Counted from the stretch's first letter, positions 18,691 to 28,259 are shown. The stretch: 64,000 nucleotides of DNA from Bacillota bacterium (GCA_021784595.1 JAJYHT010000037.1:1-64000); one strand, 5' to 3'. Translations and numbers: made by a program. Notes: generated from the sequence alone by a model not told the origin.

Positions 18691-20262
18691 ATGAGCCAAG
18701 AATTGTTCAAAGACATGGGGCTATCCCCCGCTGTAGTAAAATCGCTAGAAGAAATGGGTTTTGAAGAACCCTCTCCTATTCAAACACGCACCATTCCTCT
18801 CATTCTCCAAGGAGGAGATTTGATTGGACAAGCCCAAACCGGCACCGGGAAAACGGCGGCGTTTGGCGTGCCGATTATTGAGTCCTTAGACCATCGGTCT
18901 AAGAAAGTGCAGGCCTTGGTATTAGCGCCTACACGCGAACTGGCTATCCAAGTTTCAGAAGAAATCACCAAAATTGGACGTCATTCTGGAGTTAAAGTGG
19001 TGCCGATTTATGGAGGTCAGTCTTATGACCGTCAGATTCGCGCGTTGGAGCATGGCTCCCAAGTAGTTATTGGCACTCCCGGACGCGTCATGGATCATAT
19101 CCGCCGAGGCACTTTGCATTTGGATCATGTCAAGCTAGTAGTGCTCGATGAAGCCGATGAAATGCTCGATATGGGATTTATCGAAGATGTCGAATTCATC
19201 TTGCAAAATGTACCAGGAGATCGGCAGACATTGCTGTTTTCGGCTACGGTACCTGATCCAATCAGCCGATTGGCACGCCGTTATTTGAAGAACCCGCAGC
19301 ATGTTGCCATTAGTCCCGAACGATTGACCGTACCACTCACCGACCAAGTCTATTATGAGGTCCGCGAACACGAGAAGTTGGACGGATTGTCGCGCATTTT
19401 GGATATGGAAGGCGCAGAACGGACGATTATCTTTTGCCGGACCAAGAAGAGGGTAGACGAGCTCACTGAGGGGCTACAAGCACGGGGCTACGGCGCTGAA
19501 GCCATTCATGGCGATTTGAACCAAGTGCAGCGCAATCGGGTGTTGAAGCGATTCAAAGATGGCGGTAGTGAGATTTTAGTGGCCACCGATGTCGCGGCGC
19601 GAGGGCTAGATATTGAACACGTCACACACGTTATTAACTATGACATGCCTCAAGACACCGAAAGCTATGTGCACCGCATTGGAAGAACTGGACGTGCCGG
19701 ACGAAGCGGCACCGCCATTTCCCTAGTACTGCCGAAAGAGTTTCGCCAGTTGCGTCAAATGGAGAAGATATTGCGTGTCCACCTCAAGCGTCGGCCATTG
19801 CCGACACAAGAAGACGTCGCAGAAAAGCAGCGTGAAGGGTTGAAAAACCGTTTGGCGGAAGAAATCGAACGGGGCGTATTACCGGCTTACCAAGACATGG
19901 TGATGGAATTGGCACAGTCGTACGATTCCATTGACATTGCGGCAGCTGCAATTCGACTCATGGTGGACAAAGGACGCGATGCGGCAACGGATGCGGAATT
20001 TGGCGAAACCGGCGCGGAAGCAGGCATGATACGTCTGTTTCTCAACCTAGGACGGGTAGATCGGGTGACGCCCGCAGATATTGTGCGGGGGTTGGCGGAA
20101 GGCGCTGGGATATCGGGCAGCGTAATCGGGCTGATCGATATATACGACCGGTTTACTTTTGTCGAAATGCCCAAGGACGCAGCGGCGAAAGTGCTACAGA
20201 ACATGAACAGCATTGTGATCCGGGGGAAAGCAGTAAATATGGAGCCGGCACGTCCTCGTTAA
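18691..20262 (+). CDS. DEAD-box RNA helicase with DbpA-type RNA-binding domain
   Basis: A 523-residue ATP-dependent RNA helicase. All core motifs are seen: AQTGTGKTAAF, PTRELAIQ, DEAD (near residue 153), SAT, ATDVAARGLDI and HRIGRTGRAGR. The C-terminal 75 residues (from about 445) form a DbpA/CsdA-like RNA-recognition domain, after an acidic/helical linker. Such proteins unwind structured RNA in ribosome assembly, cold adaptation or RNA decay, often with RNases such as RNase J. RBS AAAGGAG. Lies between cinA and recA, 20 bases after cinA. Confidence 0.93.
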   Translation: MSQELFKDMGLSPAVVKSLEEMGFEEPSPIQTRTIPLILQGGDLIGQAQTGTGKTAAFGVPIIESLDHRSKKVQALVLAPTRELAIQVSEEITKIGRHSGVKVVPIYGGQSYDRQIRALEHGSQVVIGTPGRVMDHIRRGTLHLDHVKLVVLDEADEMLDMGFIEDVEFILQNVPGDRQTLLFSATVPDPISRLARRYLKNPQHVAISPERLTVPLTDQVYYEVREHEKLDGLSRILDMEGAERTIIFCRTKKRVDELTEGLQARGYGAEAIHGDLNQVQRNRVLKRFKDGGSEILVATDVAARGLDIEHVTHVINYDMPQDTESYVHRIGRTGRAGRSGTAISLVLPKEFRQLRQMEKILRVHLKRRPLPTQEDVAEKQREGLKNRLAEEIERGVLPAYQDMVMELAQSYDSIDIAAAAIRLMVDKGRDAATDAEFGETGAEAGMIRLFLNLGRVDRVTPADIVRGLAEGAGISGSVIGLIDIYDRFTFVEMPKDAAAKVLQNMNSIVIRGKAVNMEPARPR

Positions 20263-20328
20263 GCAGGAGTTAGACGTTTTGCAGCGAATTGTTTTCGTCG
20301 AGGGTGATCCATAAGGGGGACGCAAGTG

Positions 20329-21363
20329 ATGGCGATGGATCGGCAAAAAGCACTCGATTTAGCGTTGGCTCAAATCGAAAAACAGTTTGGCAAGGGCTCT
20401 ATTATGCGATTGGGGGAGTCGGCTAATTCGACTCCCATCGAAGTTATTTCTACGGGATGTCTAACGCTCGACATAGCCATGGGGGTCGGAGGCCTGCCCC
20501 GAGGCCGCGTCGTGGAGATTTATGGTCAGGAATCTTCAGGGAAGACCACGATAGCGTTGCATGCGATTGCCGAGGCCCAAAAAGGGGGCGGTACTGCAGC
20601 CTTTATCGACGTTGAGCATGCCTTAGATCCGATTTATGCGGGTAAGCTCGGGGTCAATCTAGACGAGTTGTTGATCTCACAACCAGATACCGGGGAACAA
20701 GCTTTGGAGATTGCTGAAGCTTTGGTTCGTTCGGGAGCTGTGGACATTGTTGTGGTTGATTCAGTGGCGGCGCTGGTTCCTCGGGCAGAGATTGAAGGGG
20801 AGATGGGAGATGCCCATGTTGGACTTCAAGCGCGCTTGATGTCACAAGCCTTGCGGAAGTTGACCGGAGCCATTTCCAAGTCGAACACCATAACCGTATT
20901 CATTAATCAATTACGGGAAAAGGTCGGCGTCATGTTTGGCAACCCTGAGGTCACTCCGGGGGGGAGGGCCTTGAAGTTCTACTCGTCCATTCGTCTCGAA
21001 GTGCGGCGGGTAGACAGTTTAAAGCAGGGGACCGAAGTTGTTGGCAATCGGACCCGGGTTAAAGTGGTAAAAAACAAGGTCGCACCGCCATTCAAGCAAG
21101 CAGAATTCGATATTTTGTATGGTGAAGGAATTTCCCGCGAAGGCAGCATTTTAGACCTCGCGGTAGAAATTGGCTTAGTTCAAAAGAGTGGAGCCTGGTA
21201 TGGATACCAAGACTTGCGGCTAGGGCAAGGCCGTGAGAACACGCGAGAATATCTCAGATCCAATCCTGACTTGGCGTCTGAATTGGACGCCAAAATTCGG
21301 ACGCATTTTTCGACTGGTGCGGTATTGATGGTGGGTGCCGCGAGTGAACCAGCCGCCGAGTAA
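20329..21363 (+). CDS. recA: Recombinase RecA
   Basis: The 344-residue recombinase that forms filaments on single-stranded DNA, drives strand exchange and activates LexA self-cleavage. Walker A GQESSGKT lies near residue 66; the [17 protein letters not shown]-type L2 loop and [10 protein letters not shown] are intact. An AAGGGGGA site precedes both GTG 20326 and ATG 20329; the latter has better spacing. The 66-base upstream gap holds no clear GAAC-N4-GTTC SOS box; a CGAA-N5-TTCG inverted repeat at about 20285-20297 is only a weak candidate. recX overlaps its end. Confidence 0.97.
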   Translation: MAMDRQKALDLALAQIEKQFGKGSIMRLGESANSTPIEVISTGCLTLDIAMGVGGLPRGRVVEIYGQESSGKTTIALHAIAEAQKGGGTAAFIDVEHALDPIYAGKLGVNLDELLISQPDTGEQALEIAEALVRSGAVDIVVVDSVAALVPRAEIEGEMGDAHVGLQARLMSQALRKLTGAISKSNTITVFINQLREKVGVMFGNPEVTPGGRALKFYSSIRLEVRRVDSLKQGTEVVGNRTRVKVVKNKVAPPFKQAEFDILYGEGISREGSILDLAVEIGLVQKSGAWYGYQDLRLGQGRENTREYLRSNPDLASELDAKIRTHFSTGAVLMVGAASEPAAE

Positions 21364-21826
21364 GAAAACCGCTTATATATGGGCACTGCGCTATTTGGCG
21401 CAACAGGAATTGTCGCAAGAGGAATTGCGGCGGCGGCTACATCGGCGCCACGTTGAATATGATGTGGTGGAGGAAGTAATACATCAATTGCAGCTAGATG
21501 GGTCTTTAAACGACAGGCGAGTGGCAGAACAAGCAATTTTCGGATCTTTAAGGCGTGCCAGACAGGGACCTTTGGCTATCAAACAGAAATTAGCCCAGAG
21601 GGGAATAGACCACGAGACGGTTGACAGCGTTTGGGCGGCTGCAACCGGCGACGTGGATTGGTTAATTATTGCCGAAGGCATCAAAGAACGGTACGATATG
21701 AAAGACCCTCGGCAACGAGCACGGTGTGCCCGATATTTGGCCAGGCAGGGATTCCCTTCGGCGATAATTCGGACGGTGCTAGCAATGGAGGAACCGCTCG
21801 AGAAGGAGAGAGAACCATGGCTCTGA
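21335..21826 (+). CDS. recX: Regulatory protein RecX
   Basis: A 163-residue helical protein of the RecX family, which binds RecA filaments and modulates them. Recognised from the tandem three-helix repeats ([20 protein letters not shown] at the start, [14 protein letters not shown]) and its place directly after recA. The GTG 21335 start overlaps recA by 29 bases; GTG 21344 is an alternative. Its last codons overlap the ferredoxin start. Confidence 0.88.
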   Translation: MPRVNQPPSKKTAYIWALRYLAQQELSQEELRRRLHRRHVEYDVVEEVIHQLQLDGSLNDRRVAEQAIFGSLRRARQGPLAIKQKLAQRGIDHETVDSVWAAATGDVDWLIIAEGIKERYDMKDPRQRARCARYLARQGFPSAIIRTVLAMEEPLEKEREPWL

Positions 21827-22107
21827 AGATTATTGAAGACTGCATTGCATGCGGGGCTTGTGAACCAGAGTGCCCCAATGGAGCCATCAGCGAGGGCAAT
21901 GATATTTATATCATTGATCCCAATCATTGCACCGAATGCTACGGGTTTTACAAAACCCAGCAATGTGCCGATGTGTGTCCGGTGGAATCTTGTGTGAAAG
22001 ATACCGCAATTGCGGATGGCACCGAACAACTAAAAGAGCGGTTTCATGTGCTCTACCCAGGAAAAGACCTGGAGAATACCCACAAATGGAGGCCCCCGGC
22101 ATTATAG
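21817..22107 (+). CDS. 4Fe-4S dicluster ferredoxin (YfhL/Alvin type)
   Basis: A 96-residue ferredoxin with two Cys clusters. The first is CIACGACEPECP; the second has the expanded spacing CTECYGFYKTQQCADVCP that marks the low-potential YfhL/Allochromatium-type family. It carries electrons in the cytoplasm. ATG 21817 follows GAAGGAGAG and overlaps recX by ten bases. Placement behind recA-recX is unusual and suggests simple read-through expression. Confidence 0.93.
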   Translation: MALKIIEDCIACGACEPECPNGAISEGNDIYIIDPNHCTECYGFYKTQQCADVCPVESCVKDTAIADGTEQLKERFHVLYPGKDLENTHKWRPPAL

Positions 22108-22137
22108 ATCTGGATCTAATGGGAGCCATGGTTTTTC

Positions 22138-22165
22138 TTTCACGTACTATACCGTGAGGTATGAT
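22138..22165 (+). promoter_or_regulatory. Possible promoter with overlapping dyad
   Basis: TATGAT (22160-22165) could be a -10 box; TTTCAC 16 bases upstream is a poor -35. ATACC-GTGA-GGTAT forms a short perfect inverted repeat just before and into the -10 box, a possible operator. It would serve the unknown gene and ymdB. Support is weak. Confidence 0.3.
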
Positions 22166-22188
22166 TCGTTAGGAAGGAGGCGGCACAC

Positions 22189-22698
22189 TTGTTGTCATCC
22201 GCCAGTTGGGGCTCCAGCACCCGGGGACTAGGAACACTGATAGCCGTCATGATGCGGTACCCAGAGATTAGCAGTGTCCAATATAACGTCGAGGATAGTA
22301 CCCTCAGTTGCACCTTCATCCTACGTCGCAATCTTGAGCCGACGGTCTATCATGCGATGGCCGACCAACTCACCGAGGTGTTGGAGACATATCGGGCGGT
22401 GACCCGACGCCCGTTGCGTTACATCAAGGTCACCCATGTCGTAATGGATCAAGCTACGGAAATCGAACTGGTACGTGACGCAGACACCCTGTCCATTGAA
22501 GAAGTCGGGATGGCTATCGAAGTTTTGCGTGATCTTTTCGAGCAGGACTTGATGACGGATAGCCATGATCTTTTGGAAGAAGAACTGATGCTTCAAGAGG
22601 AGAACATTCAGGCAGGTCTGGAAGTTCTTAAACGAGATGATGCAGGCCGTCTTGTGGCGTTGCGGGATGAAGGCCGCGTCATGGTCTTTAATACCTGA
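22189..22698 (+). CDS. Hypothetical protein upstream of ymdB
   Basis: I do not recognise this 169-residue protein. It is soluble, without signal or membrane segments, has a beta-alpha start (about residues 15-75) and an acidic helical C-terminal half (residues 110-150, rich in Glu/Leu). It uses a TTG start at 22189 with GGAAGGAGG eight bases upstream. Fifteen bases separate it from ymdB, so they are probably one operon. In many Firmicutes this position, between recA and ymdB, is held by rny (RNase Y), but this protein lacks KH and HD domains and is too short to be RNase Y. Confidence 0.7.
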   Translation: MLSSASWGSSTRGLGTLIAVMMRYPEISSVQYNVEDSTLSCTFILRRNLEPTVYHAMADQLTEVLETYRAVTRRPLRYIKVTHVVMDQATEIELVRDADTLSIEEVGMAIEVLRDLFEQDLMTDSHDLLEEELMLQEENIQAGLEVLKRDDAGRLVALRDEGRVMVFNT

Positions 22699-22712
22699 CC
22701 CCAGGAGGTTTC

Positions 22713-23495
22713 ATGAGAATTTTATTGATAGGCGATATCGTTGGAAAATCGGGGCGTCGGATGGTGGTAGTGCACGTACCGCGCCTGAGAACCGAATTAG
22801 GTGTTGATATGGTAATCGCCAACGGAGAAAATGCGGCTGGCGGAAACGGGCTAACCCATGAGGTGATGGACGAGCTGTTTTCATCGGGTATTGATGTGCT
22901 TACCTCCGGGAACCATATTTTTGATAAAAAAGAGGTATTTGACTTTCTCGACGATGTACCCAACCTACTGCGGCCCATCAATCTTCCTGCGGCAACGCCA
23001 GGGCGTGGGTACGTCATTGCTAGTCCGGGCTCGGTGCCAGTCGCAGTGATCAATGTATCGGGCCGGGCTTTCATGCCGTTTCACTATAGTGATCCGTTTG
23101 AGTCGGTGGATGTTGTGCTCGATAGTTTGCCTGTTGAGGTGAAGATTGTGGTCATCGACATGCATGCGGAAACGACCTCTGAAAAAGCGGCCTTGGCATG
23201 GTGTTTTGATGGGCGTGTCAGTGTGGTGGTGGGAACGCATACTCATGTGCAAACGTCGGATGAACGCATCTTGCCGCACGGGACGGCCTTTATTACGGAC
23301 TTGGGGATGACCGGGCCGCGTGATTCGGTGATCGGGGTTAAAACCGATCTGGTGATCCAAAAACTTCGGCAGCAGATGCCGGTGCGCTTTGATACGGCAC
23401 AGGGGCCGGGCCAATTCGGCGCTTTGTTGGTGGACGTGGATACGGCCACGGGACAAGCAACCGCTATTGAACGAATTTTCTTGCGCGAACCTTAA
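22713..23495 (+). CDS. ymdB: YmdB family metallophosphoesterase
   Basis: A 260-residue YmdB protein: calcineurin-like phosphodiesterase that hydrolyses 2',3'-cyclic nucleotides and in Bacillus influences sporulation and biofilm choice. Signatures: LLIGDIVGKSGRR at the start, NGENAAGGNGLT, TSGNHIFDKKE and GTHTHVQTSDERILP. Full length. AGGAGG lies before the ATG. The family is normally next to RNase Y, missing here. Confidence 0.93.
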   Translation: MRILLIGDIVGKSGRRMVVVHVPRLRTELGVDMVIANGENAAGGNGLTHEVMDELFSSGIDVLTSGNHIFDKKEVFDFLDDVPNLLRPINLPAATPGRGYVIASPGSVPVAVINVSGRAFMPFHYSDPFESVDVVLDSLPVEVKIVVIDMHAETTSEKAALAWCFDGRVSVVVGTHTHVQTSDERILPHGTAFITDLGMTGPRDSVIGVKTDLVIQKLRQQMPVRFDTAQGPGQFGALLVDVDTATGQATAIERIFLREP

Positions 23496-23596
23496 AGAAG
23501 ACGTCAGTGACTATCGAGTATTCGTCTGAGACATATAGGGTCCAGTCTAGAATGCCGATAGGGAACCGCTTAAATATTTTTCAGAGGAGACATAAT

Positions 23597-24559
23597 ATGG
23601 AGTGGCGTGGTCATACCATCCCAGTCGTCGATACGCATGCCGATAGCATGCTCGATGTGGTGTACGGTCGTCGCAGACTGGGAGAACACAGCACAGTAGG
23701 CCAATTGGACATTCCGCGTGCGTTGGCGGGGGGACTGAGTCTTCAATGCTTTTCCTGCTGGATTGAGCCCGAATACAAGCCAGAGCGTGCATTGCAGCGG
23801 CAGTTGCAATTTTTCGATCGGTTTTGGCAAGAAGCCGAGGCCAATCCCAAGACCATGGCCGTGGTCACAAACGGTGCTTCTCTCAAATCTGCACTAGAAG
23901 GCCGCAAACTAGGGGCGATTATCTCCGTTGAAGGCGCTGAGGCACTGGGCACCGACCCTGGTCTGGTCAGATTGTTCTATCGGCTTGGGGTGCGTCTCAT
24001 GAGTTTGACCTGGAATGAACGCAATGCTTTGGCCGATGGTGCCGGCGAAGATCCAGGCGGTGGTGGCCTCAGCCGAGCTGGACGAGACATCGTTGGAGAA
24101 ATGGAGAGGGTGGGAATTATCGTGGATGTTTCCCACTTGTCGGAAGCGAGTTTTTGGGACGTGTTCGAGGTTCATACGCGTCCATTTATTGCCAGTCACT
24201 CCAATTGTCGGGAATTGACATCGCACCGCAGAAATCTCTCCGATGCGCAGATTCGCTCTTTGGCTAAAGCGGGTGGGGTGCAGGGGGTGACGTTTGTTCG
24301 GGAGTTTCTTGGGGGATCCGAAGACCTTGATCGAGTCATCGATCACATGATGCATGCTTTGGATGTGGTGGGCGACAGCCTGCATTTAGGACTGGGTTCA
24401 GATTTTGACGGAGTAGAGAATCCGGTTTCAGGTTTGGAGGACGTGACACGGTTGCCGGCATTGGCCGACCGTATGAGCGCGCGGGGACTAGACGATATGG
24501 TGGTTGAAAACATAATGGGCGGTAACTACATCCGTTTTTTGCAAACATATTGGGATTGA
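23597..24559 (+). CDS. Membrane dipeptidase (peptidase M19)
   Basis: A 320-residue zinc dipeptidase of the renal dipeptidase family; substrates may be L,D- or L,L-dipeptides from wall turnover. Signatures: VVDTHADSML with the first metal ligands, ISVEGAEAL, SLTWNERNALADG, VDVSHLSE, ASHSN and GSDFDG. ATG 23597 has AGAGGAGA upstream; an in-frame start at 23507 lacks a ribosome site. It sits 100 bases before pepA, another peptidase. Confidence 0.88.
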   Translation: MEWRGHTIPVVDTHADSMLDVVYGRRRLGEHSTVGQLDIPRALAGGLSLQCFSCWIEPEYKPERALQRQLQFFDRFWQEAEANPKTMAVVTNGASLKSALEGRKLGAIISVEGAEALGTDPGLVRLFYRLGVRLMSLTWNERNALADGAGEDPGGGGLSRAGRDIVGEMERVGIIVDVSHLSEASFWDVFEVHTRPFIASHSNCRELTSHRRNLSDAQIRSLAKAGGVQGVTFVREFLGGSEDLDRVIDHMMHALDVVGDSLHLGLGSDFDGVENPVSGLEDVTRLPALADRMSARGLDDMVVENIMGGNYIRFLQTYWD

Positions 24560-24659
24560 TGCCCATCAGGGTTAGGATTGGGCAGCTATGGGCAGACAGC
24601 CAGAACATGATAGCCATGAGGGACATATAGGAAACCAACTCTGTGTGAGGAGGACAATT

Positions 24660-26129
24660 ATGCAATTCGAGTGGCAAGCAGGATCGGCTTTGGAATTTGA
24701 TGCCGACGCGCTGATTATTTTCGTGACCAAGAGTGCCCCATTGAGTCCAAGTGTGGAAGCGGTAGATCAGGCTTTAGGCGGGGCGCTTAAGCGATCCCTG
24801 GAGAGTGGCGAATTCAAACCCGATTTGGGTAACACATGGAGCACACTGACATTTGGTCGGATTGTGGCGCGCCGGGTGATCGCAGCAGGATTAGGCGACG
24901 ACGTTGGACTGGAGTCATTGCGCCGAGCGTGTGGACAGGCAGCGCAGGCCGCCATGGCTTCATATGATGACCGTGTGGCAATTTGCGCTCCTCCTGGTCT
25001 ATCAGACAGCCAGGAGACAGCGTCGGCAATCGCCGAGGGAGTGTTGCTGGGAACGTGGCGATTCCCTGGATATCATGAAAAGCAGGAGCCTGTCCCTCAT
25101 CATCCAGCCGTAGTGTCTATTTTAGGAATTAGTTCCCCTGACGAAGCGGCACTCGGCATACAGCGGGGTCAAATCTTAGGCCAGGCCCAAAATCTGACAC
25201 GTGATTTGGGAAGTCGGCCTTCCAATGAATTGTTTCCTCAAAAATTGGCGGAAGAAGCGTTGCAGGCGGGACGGATCCACGGTTTTGACGTGGACGTGTT
25301 TGATGAATCTCGGCTGTCCGAACTCGGGATGGGTGCGTTGCTAGGAGTTGGGCAAGGCAGTGTGTATCCTCCACGCTTAGTCGTAATGCGTTATCAAGGT
25401 GGGGGCGCCAAGACTTTGGCACTGGTTGGCAAAGGGATCACTTTCGACTCGGGCGGGATTAGTCTTAAACCTCCGGCAGGTATGGAGGAGATGAAGTACG
25501 ACATGCTGGGTGCTGGAGCGGTTTTGGGAGCTATGACGGCGATCGCGCAGTTGCGGCCCCCTATCAATGTGATTGGCATTATGGCGATCGCGCAAAACAT
25601 GCCATCAGGGTCTTCGTACAAGCCAGGGGATGTGGTGCGAGCGTTTAATGGCAAAACCATCGAGGTAACCAACACTGATGCAGAGGGGCGGGTGGTCCTG
25701 GCGGATGGCGTCAGCTGGGCCGTTCATTTGGGAGCCGACTGGATTGTGGAGACTTCTACGTTGACTGGGGCAGCCATCGTGGTGTTGGGCCATGAAGCGT
25801 CAGCACTGGTGGCTACCGATGACACACTAGCACATAAGGTGCAAGAAGCAGCTCAAGCAGCTGGAGAGCGCGTGTGGCGTTTGCCCATATACCCGGAATA
25901 TCGCAAGTTGTACAAATCGGATGTGGCTGATATCAAGAACTCGCCAGGTCGGGATGCCGGCACCATTACCGGCGGAATGATTATTAGCGAATTTGCGGGT
26001 AAAGTGCCATTTGCCCATTTGGACATTGCTGGGACGGCGTGGACAAAAGCCGGGCCCCTTAATGGCAAGTTTGGTCCAACCGGTGTGATGGTGCGCACGT
26101 TTGTCATGTTGGCCCACCAATTAGCTTAA
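24660..26129 (+). CDS. pepA: Leucyl aminopeptidase (M17)
   Basis: A 489-residue dizinc aminopeptidase. The catalytic domain shows KGITFDSGGISLKP, MKYDMLGAGAV and the family signature NTDAEGRVVLADG (metal ligands Asp, Glu), all intact. The N-terminal macro-like domain is more divergent. TGAGGAGG stands before ATG 24660. The gene ends before a strong intrinsic terminator at 26143. Cytosolic peptide recycling is the probable role. Confidence 0.93.
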   Translation: MQFEWQAGSALEFDADALIIFVTKSAPLSPSVEAVDQALGGALKRSLESGEFKPDLGNTWSTLTFGRIVARRVIAAGLGDDVGLESLRRACGQAAQAAMASYDDRVAICAPPGLSDSQETASAIAEGVLLGTWRFPGYHEKQEPVPHHPAVVSILGISSPDEAALGIQRGQILGQAQNLTRDLGSRPSNELFPQKLAEEALQAGRIHGFDVDVFDESRLSELGMGALLGVGQGSVYPPRLVVMRYQGGGAKTLALVGKGITFDSGGISLKPPAGMEEMKYDMLGAGAVLGAMTAIAQLRPPINVIGIMAIAQNMPSGSSYKPGDVVRAFNGKTIEVTNTDAEGRVVLADGVSWAVHLGADWIVETSTLTGAAIVVLGHEASALVATDDTLAHKVQEAAQAAGERVWRLPIYPEYRKLYKSDVADIKNSPGRDAGTITGGMIISEFAGKVPFAHLDIAGTAWTKAGPLNGKFGPTGVMVRTFVMLAHQLA

Positions 26130-26142
26130 CGTTGTCATCGCA

Positions 26143-26174
26143 AAAGGGCGTCGCCTTGGTCGGCGACGCCCTTT
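26143..26174 (+). terminator. Intrinsic terminator after pepA
   Basis: A perfect 13-bp stem (26143-26155 with 26162-26174; core GGGCGTCGCC / GGCGACGCCC) and a 6-base loop. The stem ends in TTT and is followed by GCTTTA. It separates pepA from the next gene. Confidence 0.9.
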
Positions 26175-26239
26175 GCTTTAGATGGAATAATATCCCATGT
26201 CAAGCGGTATACTAAATACTACTGCAGGGGAGGGTCTCG

Positions 26240-26497
26240 ATGAATACTAGCTATAACTCTGAAGACGAAATTCGTCGGTTGCACAAGCAAATAGATGATT
26301 TGCAACATAAATTGGTCGCGCTGCGCGCCAGTCGGCGCATATTGATGGTCTTGCTTTCGGTCCAATCGCGTGATTCCCAAATGCAGATGCAGCAACTAGA
26401 GTTGGAAAACCGCCGCTTACGACAATCGATTAAACGGCACGGAGGAGCCTTTCACCTGGTTCGACCGTGGAATCAATCTTCTTCTAGGTTATCTTAA
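26240..26497 (+). CDS. Small coiled-coil protein
   Basis: An 85-residue hydrophilic protein with two heptad-like helices (about residues 8-30 and 45-66, rich in Leu, Gln, Arg) and no recognised domain. GGGGAGGG lies before the ATG. The upstream region has TATACT at 26208; GGAATAAT about 14 bases before it gives a pattern loosely like a sigma-E sporulation promoter, but the match is weak. It may be expressed with the following glycoside hydrolase (55 bases away). Confidence 0.65.
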   Translation: MNTSYNSEDEIRRLHKQIDDLQHKLVALRASRRILMVLLSVQSRDSQMQMQQLELENRRLRQSIKRHGGAFHLVRPWNQSSSRLS

Positions 26498-26552
26498 GAG
26501 GTTTGATAAGACATACTAACCGCGGGAATCCTGAAGATAAGGAGGGATCGCG

Positions 26553-27629
26553 GTGGATATCCGGGCCTGGCGAGTTTGGGTCAGAAACCATCGAAGGCTA
26601 AGCGCGGGACTCACTGTGGTGGCCGCGCTGCTGGTGGTTTGGGCCTGGTGGCCTGCAACAGGTAAGAAATTTTTCGGCGCTCCTCAGTCCTCTGGGTTGC
26701 AGGCAGTAGGATTTTACGAAAATCACACTATGGGCAGCGCCAACCCGGGCTCGTGGTCCTCGTTACAAAGCCATTGGCGGCAACTCAGTTCAATCAGCCC
26801 GCATTGGTTTGCCGTGAACCCGGATGGGTCTGTGACCGACATTGGATATAATGGCGGGCTGGTGGCATGGGCCCACACTCATCATCTGACGGTAGTGCCT
26901 CTAGTCACCAATGCGCTGGGATCAACAGACGTCTTATGGACTCAAGCGACGCGGCGTGCGGCAGCCCATCACATTGAGTCGTTGATGCAACAAGATCATC
27001 TGGATGGGGTCAATATCGACTTCGAGTTGTTGAATCCTGACAGCCGCGATGATCTCAGTCGGTTTGTGGGTGATTTAGCAGCGTACACTAAGGCGCATCA
27101 GAAAATTCTAGCCGTGTCGGTCTTCCCCCTGGTGGGTCTTCCCTATGCCGTAAACGGCGCAGACAACTATTCCGCATTGGCCCAGGAGGCAAATTATCTG
27201 GTTATTATGGCGTATGATCATCATTATTCGGGGGGGCCGCCTGGGCCTGTGGCGCCTTGGGGATGGGTCAACGACAATATAAAGGCGGCCTTGACGCACG
27301 CACCCTCCGATCATTTAATGCTGGCCATTGGAATGTATGGATATGATTGGGTCGATAGTGGGGGAGCGGAACCGGCTGCTACTGTGCCCGATTTCGCCGC
27401 ACAAAAACTGGCCCAACAATATGGCACTGTTCCCCATTATTTGGCAGATATTTCGCAGAACGAATTTCGATATACGGCGGGTGGGACGCCGCATATTGTT
27501 TACTATATGGGTGATCGATCGGCTGGCGCCCGAGTGGCTTTGGCTTTGCAGTATCATTTAGCAGGAGTGGCGCTCTGGCGGTTGGGATATGAGGACCCAA
27601 GGTTTTGGGGCACCATTCCTTCGCGATGA
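26553..27629 (+). CDS. GH18-like glycoside hydrolase, membrane anchored
   Basis: A 358-residue protein with a positively charged start, a transmembrane or signal helix (about residues 17-35) and a TIM-barrel GH18 domain. The active-site motif reads DGVNIDFEL (family DxxDxDxE; the first Asp and the final Glu are present, with Asn in place of one Asp), and IMAYDHHY marks the later strand. Similar to YaaH/YdhD/YvbX-type proteins involved in spore cortex or wall hydrolysis, but with no LysM repeats. GTG start with AAGGAGGG. Cell-wall role inferred. Confidence 0.85.
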   Translation: MDIRAWRVWVRNHRRLSAGLTVVAALLVVWAWWPATGKKFFGAPQSSGLQAVGFYENHTMGSANPGSWSSLQSHWRQLSSISPHWFAVNPDGSVTDIGYNGGLVAWAHTHHLTVVPLVTNALGSTDVLWTQATRRAAAHHIESLMQQDHLDGVNIDFELLNPDSRDDLSRFVGDLAAYTKAHQKILAVSVFPLVGLPYAVNGADNYSALAQEANYLVIMAYDHHYSGGPPGPVAPWGWVNDNIKAALTHAPSDHLMLAIGMYGYDWVDSGGAEPAATVPDFAAQKLAQQYGTVPHYLADISQNEFRYTAGGTPHIVYYMGDRSAGARVALALQYHLAGVALWRLGYEDPRFWGTIPSR

Positions 27630-27650
27630 TAGAACGAGAAAGGCATAACT

Positions 27651-28259
27651 ATGGACCTTTGGATACTGTCGGCAGCCATGGCAGTCGGATTTCAAGGTGG
27701 TTCAGAAGCTTTTGGTGAACGACACCGGACGGGGAGCCTCATTGCGTGGCTGATTGTCGGCGGCACTGGAATAGCGGTAGGCGCAGATGTCGACCTTATG
27801 CCGCTTGCGCTATGGTTTATGCTGTCAGGCGTGGTCCTGGTGTTTTATGCTATGCGCAAGTTGACCCGCCGTGTTGGAGTTCCGAGTACGTGGGGAAGTG
27901 CGGTGGAAGTGACGGCAGCCCTCATGGCGCTATGGTTCGTCAGTGCCGACTGGCTGACCGTGGGCGTAGGCGCAGTGGCAGGGGTTGGTCTAGCGGCAGC
28001 TGCCGCACCGTGGCGTGCTCGGTACGGCGAGCTGTTTCGTCAATGGGAAATCCTCTCTGTAGGCGCGGTGGGCCTTGAAGATATCAGGCATGCTTGGATG
28101 GGCCAAATCGGGGCTCCGCACTTCGATCCTCTATGGATGGTGCCATGGCTTCTGATTGGAGAACTTAGGCTCTTTTTTTTCGACGATTACGGAGCCAAAT
28201 GGCCCACACGATTATGGCTAGTAGGACTAAGGCCAAAAAATAATGACTTAACGCGGTAA
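27651..28259 (+). CDS. Integral membrane protein of unknown function
   Basis: A 202-residue hydrophobic protein with about five or six predicted helices and no recognised family. Weak ribosome site (AGAAAGG). It follows the GH18-like gene by 21 bases. The final 95 bases overlap the convergent dedA gene; the ORF stays open there, so the overlap seems genuine unless a frame change exists near the end. Confidence 0.6.
   Translation: MDLWILSAAMAVGFQGGSEAFGERHRTGSLIAWLIVGGTGIAVGADVDLMPLALWFMLSGVVLVFYAMRKLTRRVGVPSTWGSAVEVTAALMALWFVSADWLTVGVGAVAGVGLAAAAAPWRARYGELFRQWEILSVGAVGLEDIRHAWMGQIGAPHFDPLWMVPWLLIGELRLFFFDDYGAKWPTRLWLVGLRPKNNDLTR

Noticed and set aside
20285-20297. CGAA-N5-TTCG before recA as LexA box
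   Set aside because: It differs from the Firmicute CGAAC-N4-GTTCG box in spacing and bases, and lexA's own upstream region has no matching site.
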